From assembly GCF_025971945.1 (NCBI RefSeq), contig NZ_JAPDHW010000002.1, positions 310,001 through 374,000 on the forward strand: DNA of 64,000 bases. Reading direction: 5' to 3'. Under the pieces are notes generated by a model. It saw only the letters and a list, made by a program, of their open reading frames with translations, was not told the DNA's origin and did no database searches. Of the stretch, positions 35,576 through 44,287 are shown piece after piece (within the stretch, counting starts at the first letter, position 1; each line of letters starts with the position of its first letter). Made by a program: the position numbers and the translations under genes. This DNA comes from Chryseobacterium kimseyorum. GTDB lineage: Bacteria; Bacteroidota; Bacteroidia; Flavobacteriales; Weeksellaceae.

Positions 35576-36496
35576 ATGAAAATTTTAAAATTTACTTTAA
35601 TCACTCTGGTGACCGTTGGTTTAACAAGTTGTAAAAAAGATGCAACAACCGAAAAAAAATCTGCTGACAGCTTAACTGTAGCAAAAGATTCTGTGGTGGC
35701 TCCCGAAATTCATAAAGAATACTATGGAATTTACACCGGAGAATTTGCAGGCAAAGGCGAGGTTTATGATAACGAAACGGGAGAATATTACGAAGGAACA
35801 GATTACAAAAGACTATCCTTAAAAATCAACAGGATTACTCAGGATTCTGTCTACGGACAGACCGTTTTGAATGGAACTCAGCGACCATTCAGAGGTGTTT
35901 TTAATGAAGGTTCTCAGTCATTTATTTTGGATGAACCGGGAAGTGATAAAACCGACGGAAGATTTGAAATCAAACTGAATAACGACAGCATTACAGGAAA
36001 GTGGACCGCCTTCAATAAGTCTGCGGTAAAAGCTCCAATGAAAAATTTAAAACTGATTAAAAAAGAGTTTGTCTACAATCCGAATTTTATGCTGGATGAA
36101 AATTCTGACTTAATCGATTGGGAGAATCCGAGAGATTTTAAAGAAAAATATACCGATGAAGAAACCGGTAAGACAGAAACGTTCACCTCATCAAAAAACA
36201 GAATTGCTTCTGATGCGGTTTTTAAAATCAATGCGTCTAAACAGAAACTGAGTGAAAAAGACCTGAAAAATCTTAGAAAACTGGATATGGAAATTATCAA
36301 AAATGCAGTTTTCGCAAGACATGGCTATTCATTTAAAAAGCAGACGTACAGATCCTTTTTTGAACAAACCGATTGGTATATTCCGGTTTCTAACAATGTC
36401 GACAGTGAGCTTTCTCCGATGGAAAAAGAAAATGTCGCTTTACTGAACCGTTTTATAAAATATGCTGAAGATAAATATGACTCTTTCGGCAGGTAA
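35576..36496 (+). CDS. YARHG-domain lipoprotein
   Basis: 306 aa from the ATG at 35576. A longer open frame to 35393 lies within the preceding gene and lacks the lipoprotein signal. Lipobox LTSC (Cys about 19). The C-terminal ~80 residues are a YARHG domain: LSEKDLKNLRKLDMEIIKNA followed by the VFARHGYSF motif and a final SPMEKENVALLNRFI. The N-terminal half is beta-rich (EYYGIYTGEFAGKGEVYD). Extracytoplasmic; function unknown. Confidence 0.87.
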   Translation: MKILKFTLITLVTVGLTSCKKDATTEKKSADSLTVAKDSVVAPEIHKEYYGIYTGEFAGKGEVYDNETGEYYEGTDYKRLSLKINRITQDSVYGQTVLNGTQRPFRGVFNEGSQSFILDEPGSDKTDGRFEIKLNNDSITGKWTAFNKSAVKAPMKNLKLIKKEFVYNPNFMLDENSDLIDWENPRDFKEKYTDEETGKTETFTSSKNRIASDAVFKINASKQKLSEKDLKNLRKLDMEIIKNAVFARHGYSFKKQTYRSFFEQTDWYIPVSNNVDSELSPMEKENVALLNRFIKYAEDKYDSFGR

Positions 36497-36510
36497 ATTT
36501 TTTCTAAAAA

Positions 36511-36909
36511 TTATACAGATTGTCCTAGTTTTTTCTGACTGGAATTGATTTTAACGATGAGATATAGAATTAAACATCCCGCTCCATAACATACAATATC
36601 AATCCACGAAAAGGAATTTCCGACTACAATATACATCAGGCTTCCTTCCGGGAAGCCTAATTTGTCTGCTAACTTAAAATACTGGGCAAACTCTACCAGG
36701 CAAGAAAATGCAAAAATTCCCAGAATTAGTTTTGTGCTGTCAATTATGAAAAAGCTTTTCACAAGAGTATATAACAGCATCACAACGATAACGTCGCCCA
36801 AATAGGCTCTGATAAAGAATTGATTTTTTAAAACTGTTGCTATCAGAACTTCAACAAGGAAAATAAAGGTCGTTAAGAGAAAATATTTCAGGTTAAATTT
36901 GAATTTCAT
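36511..36909 (-). CDS. DUF2809 membrane protein
   Basis: 132 aa, about four hydrophobic segments. DUF2809 layout: an N-terminal KYFLLTTFIFLVEVLIA helix, FIRAYLGDVIVVMLLYTLVK (conserved R-x-x-x-G-D), FAFSCLVEFAQYF, and GNSFSWIDIVCYGAGCLILY. Function unknown. Convergent with the YARHG gene. Confidence 0.85.
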   Translation of the reverse strand: MKFKFNLKYFLLTTFIFLVEVLIATVLKNQFFIRAYLGDVIVVMLLYTLVKSFFIIDSTKLILGIFAFSCLVEFAQYFKLADKLGFPEGSLMYIVVGNSFSWIDIVCYGAGCLILYLIVKINSSQKKLGQSV

Positions 36910-36951
36910 CTGACTGAATTTTTAAGTATTTTTTTATTTGTGCTTAAAAAA

Positions 36952-36969
36952 AGCGGACAAAAGTCCGCT
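36952..36969 (-). terminator. Intrinsic terminator of the thioredoxin pair
   Basis: Perfect 7-base arms (AGCGGAC / GTCCGCT) around a four-base loop, then at least five Ts on the minus strand. Confidence 0.88.
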
Positions 36970-36995
36970 CTGTTGAATATTCCAATTGAGGAAAT

Positions 36996-37649
36996 TTATT
37001 TTTTTGCTTTTATGGTGCAACCAATCGCTACAGTCTTTGTAGTTGCTATCGGTTCTCCTTTTATAAGAGAGTTTACAGCATCCTTTACATAATGCTCTGT
37101 AGCCTCAGCCGCATTTTCGTAGTTATTGTCAATCGCGCCGATATATCTTACAACATTGGTATCACCTTCTTTTTTCAGAATAAATACGTGAGGTGTTTTT
37201 GTAGCACCAAATTGCGGATAAACTTTCTGACCTTCATCTACGAGATAAGGAAATGTAAATCCTTTTTCTTTAGCTCTTGTTACCATTTCTTTGAAACCAT
37301 CCTGAGGCTGAACCTTTGGATCATTAGGATTAATAGCGATGACAGGATAACCATCTCTCTTATATGTTTTATCTAATTCTATAATTCTCTCTTCATAACT
37401 TTTAGCGTACGGACAGTGATTACAGGTAAAAATTACGATAAAACCTTTCGCTTCATCAAAATCTTTTAGCGAAACCATTTTGCCATCTATATTCTTCAGC
37501 TTAAAGTCGGGAACCCTGTCGCCTACCTGATATCCTTTTTTCTCAGCATTTTCTTTCGGCGTTTCAGAGCTTGTTTTTGCTGTCTGGGCAGAACTCATCA
37601 CTGCGAAGCCTATCATAAAAGCTGTAAACAATGTTTTGAATCTTTTCAT
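36996..37649 (-). CDS. Periplasmic thioredoxin-fold protein (peroxiredoxin-like)
   Basis: 217 aa. Signal peptide to about residue 21 (SSA-Q). AhpC/TSA-like fold: VGDRVPDFKLKNIDGK (about 42-57), FTCNHCPYAK with a C-x-x-C pair (about 74-83), and PHVFILKKEG with the cis-Pro of the fold. Second of a two-gene unit, eight bases after the TlpA-like gene. Probably acts in envelope thiol redox; the partner is unknown. Confidence 0.87.
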   Translation of the reverse strand: MKRFKTLFTAFMIGFAVMSSAQTAKTSSETPKENAEKKGYQVGDRVPDFKLKNIDGKMVSLKDFDEAKGFIVIFTCNHCPYAKSYEERIIELDKTYKRDGYPVIAINPNDPKVQPQDGFKEMVTRAKEKGFTFPYLVDEGQKVYPQFGATKTPHVFILKKEGDTNVVRYIGAIDNNYENAAEATEHYVKDAVNSLIKGEPIATTKTVAIGCTIKAKK

Positions 37650-37657
37650 TTTTATAT

Positions 37658-38146
37658 TTATAAATTTTTAATAACTGTATTTTCTAATTCTTCTTTGCTC
37701 ATTTCTCCGTCATTGAAATGTACTTTCTCACCATTCTTATAAAAAACTGTAACCGGTATATTGCCTTCCCAATTCTTATCAAATCTGGGAATCCAGGTAT
37801 TCATCCTTTTGATATCATCCAATAGAATAACTTCTGCGGTAAGATTCTTTTTTTTAATAAACTGAATAACTTTTTCCTTGTCTTTTGCACGGTCTAAGGA
37901 TACTAAGATCATTTTAAACTGAGGATTATTCTTAAACTTTTCATTAATAATCATAAAATCAGGAAGCTCTCTTACGCATGGCGCGCATGTCGTTGACCAA
38001 AAATTAACGACCACCATTTTGCCACCCTCCTTTTGAATTCGCTGTTCGAGCTCCTCATAATTCATTGCTGTCACATCATTCTGCACCTGAGCTTGAGATG
38101 AAGAATATCCCAGAATTAGTAACAGAATAACCAAAAAATTTTTCAT
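37658..38146 (-). CDS. TlpA-family thiol-disulfide oxidoreductase
   Basis: 162 aa from the ATG at 38146 (a longer frame to 38185 has an unlikely N-terminus and starts upstream of the -7 box). Signal peptide near residue 19-20. Thioredoxin fold with the active-site motif CAPC in FWSTTCAPCVRELPDF (about 54-69) and the cis-Pro loop IPVTVFY. Membrane-exposed or periplasmic reductase. Paired with the CNHC protein downstream. Confidence 0.9.
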   Translation of the reverse strand: MKNFLVILLLILGYSSSQAQVQNDVTAMNYEELEQRIQKEGGKMVVVNFWSTTCAPCVRELPDFMIINEKFKNNPQFKMILVSLDRAKDKEKVIQFIKKKNLTAEVILLDDIKRMNTWIPRFDKNWEGNIPVTVFYKNGEKVHFNDGEMSKEELENTVIKNL

Positions 38147-38149
38147 TCT

Positions 38150-38157
38150 CAAATTTA
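38150..38157 (-). promoter_or_regulatory. -7 box TAAATTTG next to the TlpA-family start
   Basis: Exact TAnnTTTG match that ends three bases before the ATG at 38146, so initiation would fall at or within the start codon (possibly leaderless). Confidence 0.4.
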
Positions 38158-38343
38158 GCAAAAAGCATTGACAACTTGATGGCAAACAATCTGTTAAACT
38201 TTGTTAATAATTTTCGCTATTCCAGCGCTTCAAAGAAATTAATTCATAAAATGTAAATATTTGTGGTATCTTTTTTGCTGAAATTTAAGTCACCTATACA
38301 TCTGAAATTTATTTTCAGAATCAGTATTACTAAATTAAATTTC

Positions 38344-38793
38344 ATGAAAAAAGCATTTTTTTTTCTTGGCTTATTATTCATCATACCCTTCTCTGCTCAG
38401 ACTTCAGGGACAAAACCGACAGGCACCAAAAGCTCATCAGCCTATCCTGATTATTCTGTAGTGCAGACCAAAATGAGTCTGAAAGATGTGGTTACAAAAG
38501 CAGATTCAATACCCGAATTTCCCGGTGGGCTTAAAGCTTTTAAAAGAAAATACTTTGAAAGCATCGAAACTCTGGATGTAAAAATCAAAGAAAAAGTAGA
38601 TACGCGTCTTTATTTTATTGTGGAAAAAAACGGTTATGTCCGAAACGTAACAGCCGTCGGAACCAATAAAAAACATGCAGAAGCTGCTGAATTAGGTTTA
38701 AAACGAATTTTCGCACGCTGGAAACCCGCGACCATTAAGGGTGAACCTGTGCGTTATCTCATGTATTTTCCTTTGACGAGCAAAGAATATTAG
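38344..38793 (+). CDS. TonB-C domain mini-protein, exported
   Basis: 149 aa from the ATG at 38344; the open frame to 38263 adds a basic leader not typical of signal peptides. Signal peptide to about residue 18 (FSA-Q). Linker with TGTKPTGTK, then the TonB-C domain: SIPEFPGGLKAFKRKY, RLYFIVEKNGYVRNVTAVG and RWKPATIKGEPVRYLMYFPL. No membrane anchor. A broken relative follows at 38827. Confidence 0.82.
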   Translation: MKKAFFFLGLLFIIPFSAQTSGTKPTGTKSSSAYPDYSVVQTKMSLKDVVTKADSIPEFPGGLKAFKRKYFESIETLDVKIKEKVDTRLYFIVEKNGYVRNVTAVGTNKKHAEAAELGLKRIFARWKPATIKGEPVRYLMYFPLTSKEY

Positions 38794-38826
38794 GCCATAA
38801 AAATTATCTTTGTTAAAGCTATAACT

Positions 38827-39242
38827 GTGACAAAAATACTAATCGTCTTTCATTTATTCTTCTCCTATATTGTATTCGCACAAGATTCCATAAAAAGTTA
38901 CGGTCAACTCAATGAATTGGCTCTACGTGAAAAAAATGGAAAAACTGAGATTGAAATGGAAAAAATTCCCGAGTTTTGTCAAGTAACGCAACTTTCCTAA
39001 AGATGATACAGAAAAAATTTAAGACAAGAAAAATTTTAAACACCGGAAAAAAGGAAAGCTCACAAGTAACATTTATAGTTGAAAAAGATGGCTCTATAAC
39101 TGGTGTTGAAGCTTTTGGGAGTAATGAAGAGCTCAACAATGAAGCTGTAAAATCTGTTTTAAAAATTAAAGGTACCTGGATTCCCGGTGAAGTAAATGGG
39201 ATGAAAGTTCGCGGAAGAATGAAATTTCCTAATTTCTATTGA
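38827..39242 (+). pseudogene. Broken TonB-C mini-protein
   Basis: GTG at 38827 starts a signal peptide (KILIVFHLFFSYIVFA-Q) and the frame continues to MEKIPEF, then terminates soon after. The downstream part from 38976 carries the rest of a TonB-C domain in another frame (SSQVTFIVEKDGSITGVEAFG and TWIPGEVNGMKVRGRMKFP). The frames join at the TTTT run of 38974-38977; a one-base insertion would restore the reading frame. Disrupted gene or base-calling error; remaining domain would lack a signal peptide. Confidence 0.7.
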
Positions 39243-39264
39243 TTTCACTCAAAACAGAAATTAA

Positions 39265-41853
39265 CTACTTCCCAATCATCTTTTTAATCGAATTCAGCTT
39301 CATCAAAGCTTCAATCGGTGTCAAAGTATTAATATCAATTTTCGTGAGTTCTTCCCTAATATTTTCCAGAACAGGATCATCCAACTGGAAAAAAGAAAGC
39401 TGCATATTTTCTCCGGTAACCCTTTTTACACCTTCAGAAGAGCCTCCCTGCGAACGGCTGGCTTCCAGAGTTTTCAGAATTTCGTTGGCTCTGTTCACTA
39501 CTTTTGAAGGCATTCCCGCCAATTTTGCGACATGAATACCGAAACTGTGCTCGCTTCCTCCTGAAATAAGTTTTCTCAAAAAGATAATATTCCCTTTATT
39601 CTCCTGAATGGAAACGTGAAAGTTTTTCACACGCTCAAAATTCACGGTCATTTCATTTAACTCGTGATAATGCGTTGCAAATAAAGTTTTTGCCTGCGAA
39701 GGATGCTGATGAAGATACTCCGCAATCGCCCAGGCAATGGAAACCCCGTCATACGTTGAAGTTCCACGGCCGATTTCGTCCAATAAAATCAAACTTCGGT
39801 CTGAAATATTATTTAAAATATATGCCGCTTCATTCATTTCCACCATGAATGTTGACTCTCCGGCAGAAATATTATCTGAAGCTCCAACTCTTGTGAAAAT
39901 TTTATCTAAAACTCCAATTTCAGCGTGTTTTGCAGGAACAAAACTTCCGATTTGTGCCATCAGACATACAATTGCGGTCTGACGCAGAATCGCAGATTTA
40001 CCCGCCATGTTGGGACCGGTCACCATAATAATTTGTTGTGAATCTTTATCTAAAAAAATATCATTCGGAATATATTTTTCGCCTAAAGGAAGGGCATTTT
40101 CAATGATTGGATGTCTGGCTTCCTTTAAGTCAATTTTAAAACCGTCATTCAGAACAGGTTTGGTATAACTTTCAGAAACCGCCAGTTCAGACAGACCAAC
40201 TGCCACATCAAGCTGCGCAATAATATTTGAATTTTCCTGGATTCTGTCCATGTAAATCATCGTATCCGAACATACTTTTCGGTACAGTTGATTTTCCAGA
40301 ACACTGATCTTTTCTTCAGCGCCCAGAATCTGACTTTCGTATTCTTTCAGTTCCTCTGTGATGTATCTTTCTGCATTCACCAACGTCTGCTTTCTGATCC
40401 AATCGCTTGGAACTTTATCTTTGTGGGTATTTCTTACTTCAATAAAATATCCGAAAACATTATTAAAATCAATTTTCAGACTGGTAATTCCGGTGCGTTC
40501 CACTTCCCGCTGACACATTTCGTCCAGAAAACCACGTCCTTTGTTTTGTAAACCTCTCAGATGATCGAGTTCTTCGGAAATATTCTGTTTGATCACATTT
40601 CCTTTCGCTAAATTGACAGGAAGTTCTTCATTCAAATAATTTTCCAGCAGTTGAATCAAATCATCTAATGAATTTAAAGGCTCCAACCAGGCTAAGACAT
40701 CTGCGTGAGGATGAAGCAATCCTTTAATTTTGTGAATATTGATCAGACTCTGACGCAGATAACCTAATTCTTTAGGTGAAATTTTTTCTGCGGCCAGTTT
40801 TCCCATCAAACGGTCTAAATCTGAGATCGCTCTCAGTAATTGTGAAATTTCATATTTTAAATGATCATTTTCATTTAAAAAGTCAATTAATGAAAGCCGT
40901 CTGCCAATTTCCTCAACAGATTTTAAAGGCAGAATAATTCTTCTTCTCAACAATCTTCCACCCATAGGCGTAGAAGTTTTATCGATAATATCTAAAAGTG
41001 ATTTTCCTTTCGGATGGCTCGGGTAAACGATTTCGAGATTTCTCAGCGTAAAATGATCCATCATCAGATAATCTTCCTGCGGAATAATCTGAATTTTGGT
41101 AATGTGCGCCAGTAATTTGTGATGCGTATCTTCAACCAGATAAGCGAAAATAGCTCCTGCTGCGGTAATTGCCAAAGGTAAACCTTCAACGCCAAAACCT
41201 TTTAATGAATTGGTTTTAAACTGATTCGTTAGCTTTTCGTAAGCGAAATTGTATTGATAAGCCCAGTCTTCCAGTTTGAAAACGTTTCTGTTTTTCAGCT
41301 GATCGGGAATCTGTACACTTCGTTGGTAAATAATTTCACTCGGGTCAAATGTGTTGATGATGTGTAAAATTTTATCTAAATTTCCTTCGCTCACCAAAAA
41401 TTCTCCGGTAGAAACATCGACTAAAGCGATTCCGTATTTTTCTTTTTCTTTATGAAGAGAAAGCAGGAAATTGTTCTTTTTTGAAGTCAGAACCTGATCG
41501 TTGAAAGTCACTCCGGGCGTCACCAATTCCGTGACACCACGTTTTACAATTCCTTTGACGGTTTTTGGATCTTCCAGTTGGTCACAAATCGCCACACGAA
41601 TGCCGGCTCTCACCAATTTAGGCAAATAAGAATCCACCGAATGATGCGGGAAACCCGCCAGTTCGATATGACCTTCGCCATTGGCTCTTTTCGTCAGAAC
41701 AATCCCCAAAATCTGAGAAGTTCTTACGGCATCCTGACCGAAGGTTTCGTAGAAATCGCCCACTCTGAAAAGCAAAAGCGCATCAGGATATTTCGCCTTG
41801 ATGGTGTTGTACTGCGTCATTAACGGGGTTTCTTTCTTCGTCGCCTTTGCCAT
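39265..41853 (-). CDS. mutS: DNA mismatch repair protein MutS
   Basis: 862 aa, full size. N-terminal mismatch-recognition domain with the GDFYETFGQDA motif (Phe-x-Glu stacks on the mismatch, about 30-40), long helical connector and clamp domains, then the ATPase: Walker A GPNMAGKS (about 615-622), the ILLDEIGRGTSTYDG Walker B/D-loop and a final TLFATHYHEL. It recognises mismatches and small loops and recruits MutL. No mutL in the window. Single gene. Confidence 0.97.
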   Translation of the reverse strand: MAKATKKETPLMTQYNTIKAKYPDALLLFRVGDFYETFGQDAVRTSQILGIVLTKRANGEGHIELAGFPHHSVDSYLPKLVRAGIRVAICDQLEDPKTVKGIVKRGVTELVTPGVTFNDQVLTSKKNNFLLSLHKEKEKYGIALVDVSTGEFLVSEGNLDKILHIINTFDPSEIIYQRSVQIPDQLKNRNVFKLEDWAYQYNFAYEKLTNQFKTNSLKGFGVEGLPLAITAAGAIFAYLVEDTHHKLLAHITKIQIIPQEDYLMMDHFTLRNLEIVYPSHPKGKSLLDIIDKTSTPMGGRLLRRRIILPLKSVEEIGRRLSLIDFLNENDHLKYEISQLLRAISDLDRLMGKLAAEKISPKELGYLRQSLINIHKIKGLLHPHADVLAWLEPLNSLDDLIQLLENYLNEELPVNLAKGNVIKQNISEELDHLRGLQNKGRGFLDEMCQREVERTGITSLKIDFNNVFGYFIEVRNTHKDKVPSDWIRKQTLVNAERYITEELKEYESQILGAEEKISVLENQLYRKVCSDTMIYMDRIQENSNIIAQLDVAVGLSELAVSESYTKPVLNDGFKIDLKEARHPIIENALPLGEKYIPNDIFLDKDSQQIIMVTGPNMAGKSAILRQTAIVCLMAQIGSFVPAKHAEIGVLDKIFTRVGASDNISAGESTFMVEMNEAAYILNNISDRSLILLDEIGRGTSTYDGVSIAWAIAEYLHQHPSQAKTLFATHYHELNEMTVNFERVKNFHVSIQENKGNIIFLRKLISGGSEHSFGIHVAKLAGMPSKVVNRANEILKTLEASRSQGGSSEGVKRVTGENMQLSFFQLDDPVLENIREELTKIDINTLTPIEALMKLNSIKKMIGK

Positions 41854-41946
41854 TGAGTTTTACTTAAATTTGGGTTGGTAAAAATAGGAATAAAAAAAGA
41901 AGGAGGGAAATGGTGATTTTAAATCTCATACAGAAGTTCTGTAACA

Positions 41947-42366
41947 TCAGCTAAAACTATACAATCCAGATTTTTCAATAAAGGGTTTCAGCTTTTCGAT
42001 GACATTTTTATCGGTGTACCAAATTATGAATGTATAATCCCAATCTTCAGATAATAAACATTCTAATTCCGGAATTACATAAATTGAAAATTCATTTGAT
42101 GTTTTAGTCATTGAATCTTCATAATTAGGAAGCGTTTCATCAATGTTACTAATTTCATTTAATTTTCTCTCTTTTAAATCAACGAGTTGCATTCTGTAAT
42201 GCTTAAAAATAGTATTTATTAAAGAATTAAATTTAGACCAATCAGCCTCAGTGACTTCGTCCAATAGATGATAGTTTTCTTTACCGAGCCATTCTGGCCA
42301 AAGCGAAATGAATTGCTTTTTGTATTCACTTTTAACTACTTCATCATCAAAATATTTATTGAACAT
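41947..42366 (-). CDS. Hypothetical protein, 139 aa
   Basis: Acidic, with many Trp and Tyr (e.g. LWPEWLGKENYHLLDEV near the N-terminus, EDWDYTFIIWYTDKN near the C-terminus). No signal peptide or membrane segment. I recognise no family. It lies 18 bases after the 162-aa gene and may be coexpressed with it. Confidence 0.65.
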   Translation of the reverse strand: MFNKYFDDEVVKSEYKKQFISLWPEWLGKENYHLLDEVTEADWSKFNSLINTIFKHYRMQLVDLKERKLNEISNIDETLPNYEDSMTKTSNEFSIYVIPELECLLSEDWDYTFIIWYTDKNVIEKLKPFIEKSGLYSFS

Positions 42367-42384
42367 AATTAATTAAGTATAATT

Positions 42385-42873
42385 TTATAATGCAATAATT
42401 TGTAGATTACTTTCTACAACCTGAGTTTTTGTTTTATATTCAGTTTCATTTACAATCTCACCAAGACGATTGATTAAACCAGTTTCATCTTCCAAAGTCA
42501 TTATTATTTTAGTTCCTGATCGATGATTGGCTTCCAAATTATTAATTACAATCCGCATTATTTCTAAGCTAAATTTATCATCAACATTCTGAAACTCTTC
42601 AAAAACGAAAAGGCTATTGTTTTCTGCAATCCAATCGATGTGAAAATCAAAAATTTGGTTATCATTATATTTTCGTTTTGCTTCGTAAAACGGCGAGAAA
42701 AGTTTTTTTGCCTGGACTATATTTAGATAATCTGAGAGAGACTTCATTGATTTGGGAAATCTAATAAGCTCAAGATTATTATTTTCAAGAATTTGGGCAA
42801 GAGTTTTATGTCTTTCCTCCTCAGTTTTTCCAACAATTAAAATATGTTTCTGAAAAGTAAATCTGTAGTCCAT
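42385..42873 (-). CDS. Hypothetical protein with degenerate P-loop
   Basis: 162 aa. N-terminal HILIVGKTEEERHKTLAQIL has the hydrophobic strand, G-K-T and helix order of a Walker A region, but not the full GxxxxGK(S/T) spacing; NSLFVFEEFQNVDDK (about 93-107) resembles a Walker B strand with a Glu. The size suggests a truncated or degenerate ATPase fragment. No named family. First of a two-gene unit with the 139-aa protein. Confidence 0.62.
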   Translation of the reverse strand: MDYRFTFQKHILIVGKTEEERHKTLAQILENNNLELIRFPKSMKSLSDYLNIVQAKKLFSPFYEAKRKYNDNQIFDFHIDWIAENNSLFVFEEFQNVDDKFSLEIMRIVINNLEANHRSGTKIIMTLEDETGLINRLGEIVNETEYKTKTQVVESNLQIIAL

Positions 42874-42892
42874 TTTTTTGCATTAGCTAAAG

Positions 42893-43786
42893 TCAATATT
42901 TTAAACCTTCTCTTTTTTTACTTAAATGCTTTTCCAAAGTCTCAGTAGCCTTCTCATACGCCCATTTCTGCTTATAATCTACCCATTCAGATTTAAATAA
43001 TTTCCGCAAAATTTTGTCGGTGTAGCGCATAACAAAAACATGATACAGCATATTCGCAAAAACTTTAGGTTTATTCGGTAAAGCTCTGAGAGACATTGAA
43101 AAACCAGGTTCCAAGTATCTGTTGAAATGCCAGAATGCGCCGGGAATAAAAAGCGCATCACCGTGTTCCATAAAGATTTCAATGCCTTTGGCGTATTTCA
43201 AAGCCGGAAATTTCTCGTAATCAGGATTTTCGTAATCGATTTCGTAAACCGTATGAACTGAAAGCGGAACTTTATATAAAAACTTTGACTGTTTCTGGTC
43301 AAACAGCAAAATTCTTTTCTTCCCTTCAAAATGGAAATGCATAAAATCTCCCAAATCAACATCGTAATGCATCAGAACATGCGCTTCACTTCCTCCAAAA
43401 AATAGAGTCGGAAGCCGCTTGAAAAACTTAATTCCCAAATCAGGATATGTAAAGTTTTTCAGTAGTTCAGGAAGCCTGTCGGTGATGATGTAAAAGAAAA
43501 TACGCAGATCAGAAGGTTTAGATTTTATCGTGTCGATATAATCCTTCATTTTCATCTTTGTTACTGGTGCATCAGAACTTTTCTTTGCATCCGCAGGTTT
43601 ATTGTCGTAGAGTGGAACTTCCTGTTCGCCCGCTTTTTCTTTAATAAACTCAAAATTCCATTTGTCGAAAGCTTCCCAGCGACTTGCGTAGTTTTTGATC
43701 AGAAGAGGTTTTTTCTTCTTGAAATAATTTTCCTGAAAATCTTCTTTACTGATGTCGCTGACTACATCCACGTTTTCGAGAATCAT
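42893..43786 (-). CDS. Cupin/JmjC-like Fe(II)-dependent protein
   Basis: 297 aa, a cupin_8/JmjC-type protein: KPLLIKNYASRW near the N-terminus, a HYDVDLGDFMHFHFEGKKRI stretch (about 139-158) with the H-x-D pair of the Fe(II)/2-oxoglutarate facial triad, and HGDALFIPGAFWHFNRYL (about 206-223) with the last His. Hydroxylase-like; the substrate is unknown. Member of the transcriptionally parallel minus-strand genes before the bestrophin divide. Confidence 0.88.
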   Translation of the reverse strand: MILENVDVVSDISKEDFQENYFKKKKPLLIKNYASRWEAFDKWNFEFIKEKAGEQEVPLYDNKPADAKKSSDAPVTKMKMKDYIDTIKSKPSDLRIFFYIITDRLPELLKNFTYPDLGIKFFKRLPTLFFGGSEAHVLMHYDVDLGDFMHFHFEGKKRILLFDQKQSKFLYKVPLSVHTVYEIDYENPDYEKFPALKYAKGIEIFMEHGDALFIPGAFWHFNRYLEPGFSMSLRALPNKPKVFANMLYHVFVMRYTDKILRKLFKSEWVDYKQKWAYEKATETLEKHLSKKREGLKY

Positions 43787-44287
43787 CTGTTTTGTTTTTT
43801 AATGCGAAATAAAAATAGTGTTTTTTTGAAATTTGAAAAAATTTTGATGGGATTAGTTGCCACAGAATACTCAGATCAGCATGGATGATTGTGAATAATT
43901 ATGGTGAAAAAATGCCACGAATGCACGAATAAATCTTTATTATTTGAACAACCGAATTTTGCCCGACTTTTTAATTAAACGCAAAGCCAAACAAAGAATT
44001 TAAATTTAATCCGTCTTTTTTAAGTTATATAAAGGCGCAAACTTAGCAAGGAAATACAAGTTATTCTTAATAGGACAAATTGCGACAATTGTAATTATTA
44101 TTTAATTAAAATGCAGAATTCAGCCATTAATTCATTAAAATTCGTGCATTCGTGGCAACTTAAAACTATTATTTAATTAAAATCTGCGACATCGGCCTAA
44201 TCTGCGGGAGCTATTTAATTCGAAAATTAAAATTTCCACGAAAAACAATAATCCGAATATTTTATCTTTGCAAAAAGCACATCAGCC
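43787..44287. other. Intergenic region with decayed repeats
   Basis: 501 bases, no ORF. A perfect 18-base inverted repeat, TGCCACGAATGCACGAAT at 43913-43930 and its complement at 44140-44157, brackets about 209 bases. Near 44180-44215 is a 'ATCTGCG...ATCTGCGGGAG' type string similar to repeats downstream of the bestrophin gene. A -7 box for the bestrophin gene is at 44263. Confidence 0.65.
44263..44270 (+). promoter_or_regulatory. -7 box TATCTTTG for the bestrophin gene
   Basis: Exact TAnnTTTG match 17 bases before the ATG at 44288; no clean TTTG -33 partner. Confidence 0.45.

Noticed and set aside
41947..42873. Defence or toxin-antitoxin pair next to mutS
   Set aside because: No nuclease, toxin or antitoxin motif is seen; kept only as an unknown pair.
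43913..44157. Insertion sequence bounded by the 18-base inverted repeat
   Set aside because: No transposase ORF or target duplication could be found between or around the arms.
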